Positions 58,396 through 64,000 of a stretch of 64,000 nucleotides of DNA are shown one piece after another. Every line of letters starts with the position of its first letter. The first letter of the stretch is position 1. The notes beneath the pieces were generated by a model. The model did not search any database and was not told the DNA's origin. It worked only from the letters and a program-made list of their open reading frames with translations. The stretch is from Cryptomeria japonica (taxonomy: Eukaryota; Streptophyta; Pinopsida; Cupressales; Cupressaceae). The translations under genes and the position numbers were made by a program. Where the stretch lies: assembly GCF_030272615.1 (NCBI RefSeq), contig NC_081410.1, positions 287,615,957 to 287,679,956 on the forward strand. The letters are read 5' to 3'.

Positions 58396-59554
58396 TTGAT
58401 TTCTAAAGTTGAACCTAAAGATGTTGTTGAAGCCTGTAAAGATATTAAATGGATTAGAGCCATGGAAGAAGAGTTAGATCAGACTGAAAAGAACAACACT
58501 TGGGAACTTGTGCCTAGACCTAAGGATAAAAATATTATTGGTGTTAAATGGGTTTTTAGGAACAAATTGAATGAAGTCGGCGAAGTAGTCAGAAATAAAG
58601 CCAGGCTAGTCTGCAAAGGATATTCACAACAAGAAGGAATTGATTATGAAGAAACTTTTTCTCTGGTTGCTAGAATTGAAGCTATTAGATTGTTGCTTGC
58701 TTATGCTGCTTATAAATATTTCAAGGTATATTAGATAGATGTAAGTTGAAGTAGGAACTTTATGGATTGAAACAAGCTCCTAGAGCCTGGTATGCTAGAT
58801 TAGACAAATACTTGCTAAAATTGGGATTTATCAAAGGTGTTTCTGATAGTAATCTGTACTTTAAGATTGAAAATGATAACATTTTGATTGTTGAAGTCTT
58901 TGTTGATGACATTATATTTGGTGATGATGATATGAGTATGAATCTTGTCGGTGATATGCAAAAATAATTTTAGATGTCTATGATTGGTGAGATGAAAATT
59001 TTCTTAGGTTTGCATATTACATAGACATGAAAAGGTATCTTTATATCTCAAAATAAGTATGTGAAGGAATTGCTGAAGAAGTTTGGACTAGATGATTCCA
59101 AACTGGTTGGAACTCCTATGGTAACTGGTTGTAAATTGTCTAAAAATGATGAATCTCCTAAAGATAATCAGAGTTTGTACAGATCTATGGTTGGTGGATT
59201 GTTATATCTTGCTCAAACTAGGTCTGACATTATGCATGTTCTGTGTATGGCTGCTAGATATCAAGTTGATCTGAAGGAGAGTCATGTCACTGATGTTAAA
59301 ATAATATTCAGATATCTAAAGGGAACTGAAGATTATGGTTTATGGTATCCAAAAAATGATGATTTCGTGTTGTTTGCTTACACCAATACAGATTGGGCAG
59401 GTGATGTTGATGACTGAAAGAGTACCACTGGTGGAGCATTCTTTTTAGGTAAGAAGTTAGTTTCATGGGATAGCAAGAAACAAGATTCGGTATCTTTATC
59501 TACTGTTGAAGCTGAGTACATTGTTGCTCTTAGTAATTGCACTCAGATAGTTTG
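58396..59554 (+). pseudogene. Copia reverse transcriptase and truncated RNase H
   Basis: Starts with [20 protein letters not shown] and [20 protein letters not shown]. At 58735-58755 a deletion removes about 35-40 codons between the VYQMDV-type motif and ELYGLKQAPRAW. The active-site motif FVDDIIFG lies near 58898-58921. RNase H has YTNTDWAGDVDD (59380-59415, followed by TGA) and LSTVEAEYIVALSNCTQI. Extra stops occur at 58965, 58972 and 59020 (T-Q-T to T-stop-T). The frame is cut at 59554 by the next element. Confidence 0.92.
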
Positions 59555-60690
59555 TGTATATGCTTAAAATTATCATTGCTTAACTAGAAAATAATAAAGA
59601 AAATCACAAATCCTTATTCTAGAAATTCAAACATAAACCAATGAAATAGATGCATAATAGAATCAAATTTAAATAATATAAAAAACCCTATTGTGCACCA
59701 TGGCTTCCATTTTTCTTCTCCTCTTCGTGGTATGATGACTCTTAGATATTATGCTAGAAACCTGCAATTGACACAAAGATTTGAAGTTCGTGATTTTTCG
59801 TGATTGTTGAAAATAGAAATTGAATGCTCAATTTATAGATTTTTGGGTGAATTGATTGAGAGGTGGAATAGATTGATCAAGAGTTGGAACTCATGTGATC
59901 TCACATGTTGATTGATAGTTGAACTACTGATTTGGAGGTGAAACATAATAGATTGAATAGATAATTGAGTTAACTAATTGAGAAAAAAAGCGGATTGAAA
60001 GATGAAAAAGAATGATTGGAGGGTAATTGATTGATAACAAAGAAAGCTTTATTTAGAAAAAGCTAACTAGAAGATAGAAAAAGAATGATTGGAGAGAATA
60101 TTAAATTAATTAATTAGTTTAGCATGTGCTTGCACTTTGACTTTGATTTTCAATTTAATCTTTGCATGAGATTTAATTCAAATATTGAATTTATTTTAAA
60201 TTCAATTTATTATTTGAATATATTTAGAACTTGACTTTGATTTTCAATTTGATTTTTGAAATCATGCACATCTATTTGAAATTAGAAGAAATAAGAAGAA
60301 TATGAATTTGATTAAATAATAAAGATTATTTAAATTAAAGGAATTAAATCATAAGTAATTAAATAATAAACATTTCATTAATATTTAGAAGAGGGTTAAA
60401 TGATTAATTGATGAGAAGATAGAAATTGAATGAATTTATTTAAATGATAAAGATTATTTAAATTGAAAGATTAAAATCATAATTAATTAAATAACAAATA
60501 TTTAATTAACGTTAGAAAATGGTTTAAATGATTTATGATAGAATTGAAATTGAAATAATTAGTGAGATTATGAAGAAATATGAGTTTAGAAGAATAAGAT
60601 TAATTAGCTTAATTAAATAATTAGGGAATTATATAATTAATTGGATGAATAATCAATACATGATCAATGAGACATTTTTAGGTGTCTACA
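59555..60690 (-). repeat. 3' LTR of the minus-strand Gypsy-type element
   Basis: The ends match the solo LTR at 50595-51362, and it shares the AT palindromes (TTTAAATAATC-type arms at 60310-60345, 60435-60465 and 60480-60510). Confidence 0.82.
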
Positions 60691-60703
60691 TTTGCCCCTC
60701 TTT
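60691..60703 (-). other. Polypurine tract
   Basis: Minus strand AAAGAGGGGCAAA abutting the LTR start. Confidence 0.85.
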
Positions 60704-61967
60704 GAGACAATGTCGGAACGATGTTGTTTCAAAGAAAATGAAATTTTTTCTACCCTAGTATGCCTCGGTGATGCTTAGGGTGTAATGCCCCCTCGAGAGA
60801 TTGTTTATGCACTAAAGGTATGAATGATCTCTCGAAAGAAGAAAAATGTAAGATAGAAGAATAGTTAGTTGATTAGTTGATTGGAGATAGAGATAGGTGA
60901 TGTGAAGATATTGAGATAGAATATGAGAGAATGAGCCTTAAAATGAAATAGAATGAAAGATGAGAATTAGAAGCAATTGAGGATGATTGATATGAGATGA
61001 TAAATTGATAATGATGGACTAAAAATGAAGATGATGGTTTTCATGAACTTGGGTGCCTTTTTTCATAGCGCAATATATAGTCATCACTGAGCCTTATTAT
61101 GTAACACCAGATCTTTGCACATCAGGGTGTAAGGAACCAAGATGTAAAGATATCTCATTGAAGAAACAAACACATAGCAGACAAGGGGTGAACCCTCCAT
61201 TATGGGAATAATGTCAGGGGTTGAGGTATGTGGAGTAGTCACAAGCATAGTTATCCTTCATGGCATACTTGCAGAATAAACATACCAATCATAGACACCC
61301 ACTGTAACTATTACCCTAGAACTTCATTGGTCCACACCACAAACAAGAAACAAAGAAAAATATAATTCCCATCATGGCTCCTCTAGTCACTTGTGGACAT
61401 CCTTGTCTAGCATAGGAACATGATCTATTGCCAAATGATAAAAGATAAAGACTAACTAGGACAAAATTCAATAGCCATACTGATTTGTGTCTTTGTTCTT
61501 AGTTGCTTGATGTGATGGTTGATAATGTCTGATCTCATAAAGTTGTGGACCCCGTGTAAGACTAATCTGTCTAATTTTGAGTGTATCCATCTATGTTTAA
61601 GACAAGATAATGATCACTTGATATGGATATTGATACAATTGATAAGACGGGTTGATCAATTGATTGTAGATGTTTGACTAGATAGTTGTATCCTTTGTTA
61701 ACTTCATGCGAAGTGATTGCTAGATATCTGCAAGGGTGTTTGATCCTTGCGAGATATAGTACCCCTCCTCGATCAGACTCTTTTTTGTACTTTTGTTTGA
61801 CTTCAGTTGATTGTTCAGTGGAACATTATTATATTTTGATTCAGATTCTATGCAATGTTATTTCATGCTTTATCTGGATTTTTGATGTATGCTTTCATGT
61901 AGTATCTTAGTGCTTATGATTAATGCTATTTTATGTATCATTATCATGGACTGACACTTTTACCTTA
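60704..61967 (-). other. 3' non-coding interior of the Gypsy-type element
   Basis: About 1.26 kb without a supported reading frame; consistent with a long untranslated region between pol and the polypurine tract. Confidence 0.55.
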
Positions 61968-63196
61968 TGTAGTGTCCTAAAATTGTGACACTTGCAATTT
62001 CGACTGCATTTGGGTCTTCACGATGGCGGCGCAACGTTGAACCTGAATGGAGACCCCGAAACTTGTTTACGACATCAAAAACTGCATCTTTCTGCACCTT
62101 GGCCTGATCCTCCTTGCACCCTGCTATCCCAGGAGGTGGGACCATGGCACCTAGCACCCTGTTCCCTCAGGACCATGGCGCCCAGCGCCCTGGTCCCTGG
62201 CCCTATTTTGGGCCCGGTCTCTTGTTGGGCATCGGGTCTTCAAGTTTGCAATTTGGAAAATAATGTTCCTAGGTCGGCCTAAGGTCCGAAAAATCAATCT
62301 CCTAACCCTAATTGACAAGTATATAAATTACATTTTCTCTCCCAAAAGGAGGAGGAAAAATAGATGTGTGCAAGAGGCGGAAGCGATAGGCAAACATTCA
62401 AACATTCAAACATTCAAGCATTCAAGCATTCCTTCAAGCAATTGAGCATTCTAAGTCTCCATTCAAGGCTAGGTGTTGCATTCAAGACAAGGATTCAACC
62501 ATTGAAGAGGAGATCACATACAACATACAACATACAACATCATTACACCTTCGCATGTAGGAATACAAACATTCTTACAACAAGGTATCAGTACTTGATT
62601 ACATTACAAACATTTACATTTACAGCATTCTCATTTCTTGGTTAATTCCAAAACCGGGGTTTGACCTGAAGGCAAACCCCTAATCCCTAACCCCCCAATC
62701 ATCCTCTCTTTTCTATGTGTAGGTTGCAGGTACACTGCTGTAATTGAAGATCTGGAATCCTTGTGCAGAGACAAACAGATCCCCCTTCGTTTCGCAGATT
62801 TTTCAGAGGACCGTGTGCACTCTGGGTGCCATCATCCCGTCAACTTTTGCTCAAACTTGCAGGACAGCATCGTCTTGACATTTTACTACTAATTTTAGGT
62901 CTGTAGCTTCATCTCGTGTCCCAATGTCCATCTACAAGCGAATCTTTCTTACTTTTACATACATTCCTAGTTCAATCCTTCTATCTACATTCTTTACAAA
63001 AGAGGGTATCCTTGCTGTCTCAACCCTTGAAACTCATTTAGAATCCAGTCTTGCATTGTGTGGGATTGGATCTTGTGGGTTTCAACCCCTCTTTTGAATG
63101 TAAAGTCTCTCCTAAGTGAAAACCGTCAATCCTAGTGACCTCCTTTCTCTCTCCATGGAGTGGGAGAACACCTAGGGTTTGATTTTCTGCTTTACA
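61968..63196 (+). repeat. 5' LTR of the plus-strand Gypsy-type element
   Basis: 1229 bp, TGTAGTGTCCTAAAATTG...CTGCTTTACA. It holds an unusually GC-rich stretch (62090-62230, with CACCCTG/GCCCTGG repeats), a TATA-like TATATAAAT near 62320 and a minisatellite at 62391-62442. Confidence 0.85.
62391..62442 (+). repeat. Minisatellite in the LTR, ~10-bp unit
   Basis: Five to six copies of (A/G)CATTCAA(A/G), just downstream of the TATA-like box, so it would lie in the transcript. Confidence 0.85.
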
Positions 63197-63199
63197 TTT

Positions 63200-63218
63200 T
63201 GGTGAACCTGACGTGAAC
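63200..63218 (+). other. Primer binding site, non-iMet type
   Basis: TGGTGAACCTGACGTGAAC, three bases after the LTR end. Not the iMet site used by the other elements; I do not assign the tRNA. Confidence 0.7.
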
Positions 63219-64000
63219 ATCCTAATTATGATTATTCATGGTTAGATCTAAAAAAAATAAAAATTGCTTCCTTAATTACATTTCCATGTTTGATCTTTTG
63301 CAAATTTTAGAGGTTAATTGCATAAAAAACCCTAAATTTTCTTTTTAGTAATTGAGCTTGTGAAATGTTTAATTGTTAATGCTTGTTTCAGATCTACCCT
63401 TCTATTGCAAATTGTCAATTCATTTTTGTGCTTTAATTCTGAAAATTAAGTGGTTAAGTGTCAAAACCCTAATTTTTAAAACCCTCTTGATTCAACCTTT
63501 GACCGATGATTTCACTAATCAAAACACCCCGAGCGCCATTGACCGATGATTTCACATTTTTTCTGAAAATTCGGGAGCTAGATCTTACTGTATTTTTCTA
63601 CTAGAATCCAGAATCTTGGCTGATTTCATCAATTCTAACACTTTCAAAATTAAAGTCAAAGTTGGTCTAGTGATTGCTTGGATTAAGGCTTATAATCATT
63701 CAAAAATTGTTGAAATTAAAATTTTGGTGTTAAAATTGTGTTTCTTACAGTCCTAAATCTGAAAAGTGTGTTGGCATTCATTCGAAATTTCAGTGCTTTA
63801 TTCAAATTCTTGCAATTTGTGACTTTTGAAATTAAGTGTTTAATTGCAACAACCTTGATTTCCACTTTCAAATTTGAATTTTGCATGAAATTGAGTCAAC
63901 TTTTAAATTTCAAAGCTTGCATTGCTTTTAGTGTTCCCTCTAAAATCATAAAATTCAAAATTTTAGTTTCCCTCTCTTTTTCAAGATTCAAATTTTGCAT
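63219..64000 (+). other. Non-coding leader of the Gypsy-type element
   Basis: No start or frame supported; A/T-rich with several ...AAAACCCTAA... words. The gag would begin beyond the window. Confidence 0.6.

Larger units (their letters stand above)
54512..59554 (+). mobile_element. Ty1/Copia retrotransposon, left part, nested in element C
   Basis: The 5' LTR, primer site, gag, protease, integrase, reverse transcriptase and part of RNase H appear in the Copia order (integrase before reverse transcriptase). The RNase H frame is cut at 59554 by the minus-strand Gypsy-type element; the rest and the 3' LTR lie beyond the window. It inserted into element C after ACTAT (54507-54511). Confidence 0.92.
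59555..61967 (-). mobile_element. Gypsy-type LTR retrotransposon, 3' end, nested in the Copia element
   Basis: The 3' LTR occupies 59555-60690 (1136 bp; minus strand TGTAGACACC...GCATATACA), preceded on the minus strand by a polypurine tract at 60691-60703. The interior then runs rightwards to 61967, where the plus-strand element begins. The target bases before it are GTTTG (59550-59554); the other copy lies outside. Gypsy type is inferred from the TGTAGACACC ends; no coding region is visible to confirm it. Confidence 0.8.
61968..64000 (+). mobile_element. Gypsy-type LTR retrotransposon, 5' end, nested in the previous element
   Basis: The 5' LTR (61968-63196) is followed by a primer-site-like sequence and ~800 bp of leader that runs off the window. 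Target bases before it are CCTTA. Superfamily is inferred from the primer type and leader length. Confidence 0.8.

Noticed and set aside
62041-62231. CpG island or promoter of a host gene (GC-rich stretch)
   Set aside because: It lies wholly within an LTR with clear TG...CA ends and a primer site; no host exon nearby.

Overview
The window looks like a stretch of a very large, repeat-rich plant nuclear genome, most likely a gymnosperm (conifer). It is AT-rich and I found no intact host gene. It is packed with old, nested LTR retrotransposons whose primer sites match plant initiator-Met tRNA, plus plant L1-type LINEs, a CACTA transposon, a hAT-like gene and 5S-rRNA-derived repeats. The assignment to a plant is firm; the assignment to a conifer is inference from the style of the nesting.

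Left part (1-25,400). A Copia-type LTR fragment (1-1230), a broken accessory reading frame (to 2884) and a truncated LTR (2905-3586) lead into the 3' part of a LINE. The LINE is split by a complete 13.2-kb CACTA element (4927-18134). The element starts CACTAGTA, ends TACTAGTG and has the 3-bp target duplication TGG on both sides; removing it restores the LINE frame exactly. The CACTA carries (i) a fragment related to the transcription factor SPT6 with an internal duplication, (ii) a copy of an unknown gene family that recurs at 24.4-25.4 kb, and (iii) a complete 5.45-kb minus-strand LTR element (6689-12134). That LTR element has two 1662-bp LTRs and codes only for gag and protease. Downstream lie a broken accessory reading frame (19.1-20.2 kb) and a lone LTR (21.5-22.9 kb).

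Middle part (25,400-42,200). It holds a three-copy tandem repeat (25.5-26.3 kb), a long decayed coding region with a G-patch-like motif and a coiled coil (26.7-30.7 kb), and a decayed hAT/ZNF862-like transposase gene (31.6-34.3 kb, minus). These are followed by a short LINE-like element, an inverted pair of 5S-rRNA-derived sequences (36.85-37.48 kb), a second LINE tail and another decayed accessory reading frame (37.9-40.6 kb).

Right part (42,200-64,000). A complete minus-strand LTR element (42210-51459) has paired ~1150-bp LTRs, a perfect iMet primer site and a polypurine tract. It carries a zinc-knuckle gag-like frame and a long frame of unknown function, but no recognisable protease, integrase, reverse transcriptase or RNase H. 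Its right LTR holds two solo LTRs, each with a perfect 5-bp target duplication. A nest follows: element C (from 52525) is interrupted by a Copia element (54512), which is interrupted by a minus-strand Gypsy-type element (59555), which is interrupted by a plus-strand Gypsy-type element (61968, running off the window). Only the left halves of these four are visible.

Almost all reading frames are pseudogenes. Their in-frame stops are strongly biased to TAG, as expected if methylated CAG (CHG context) decayed to TAG.
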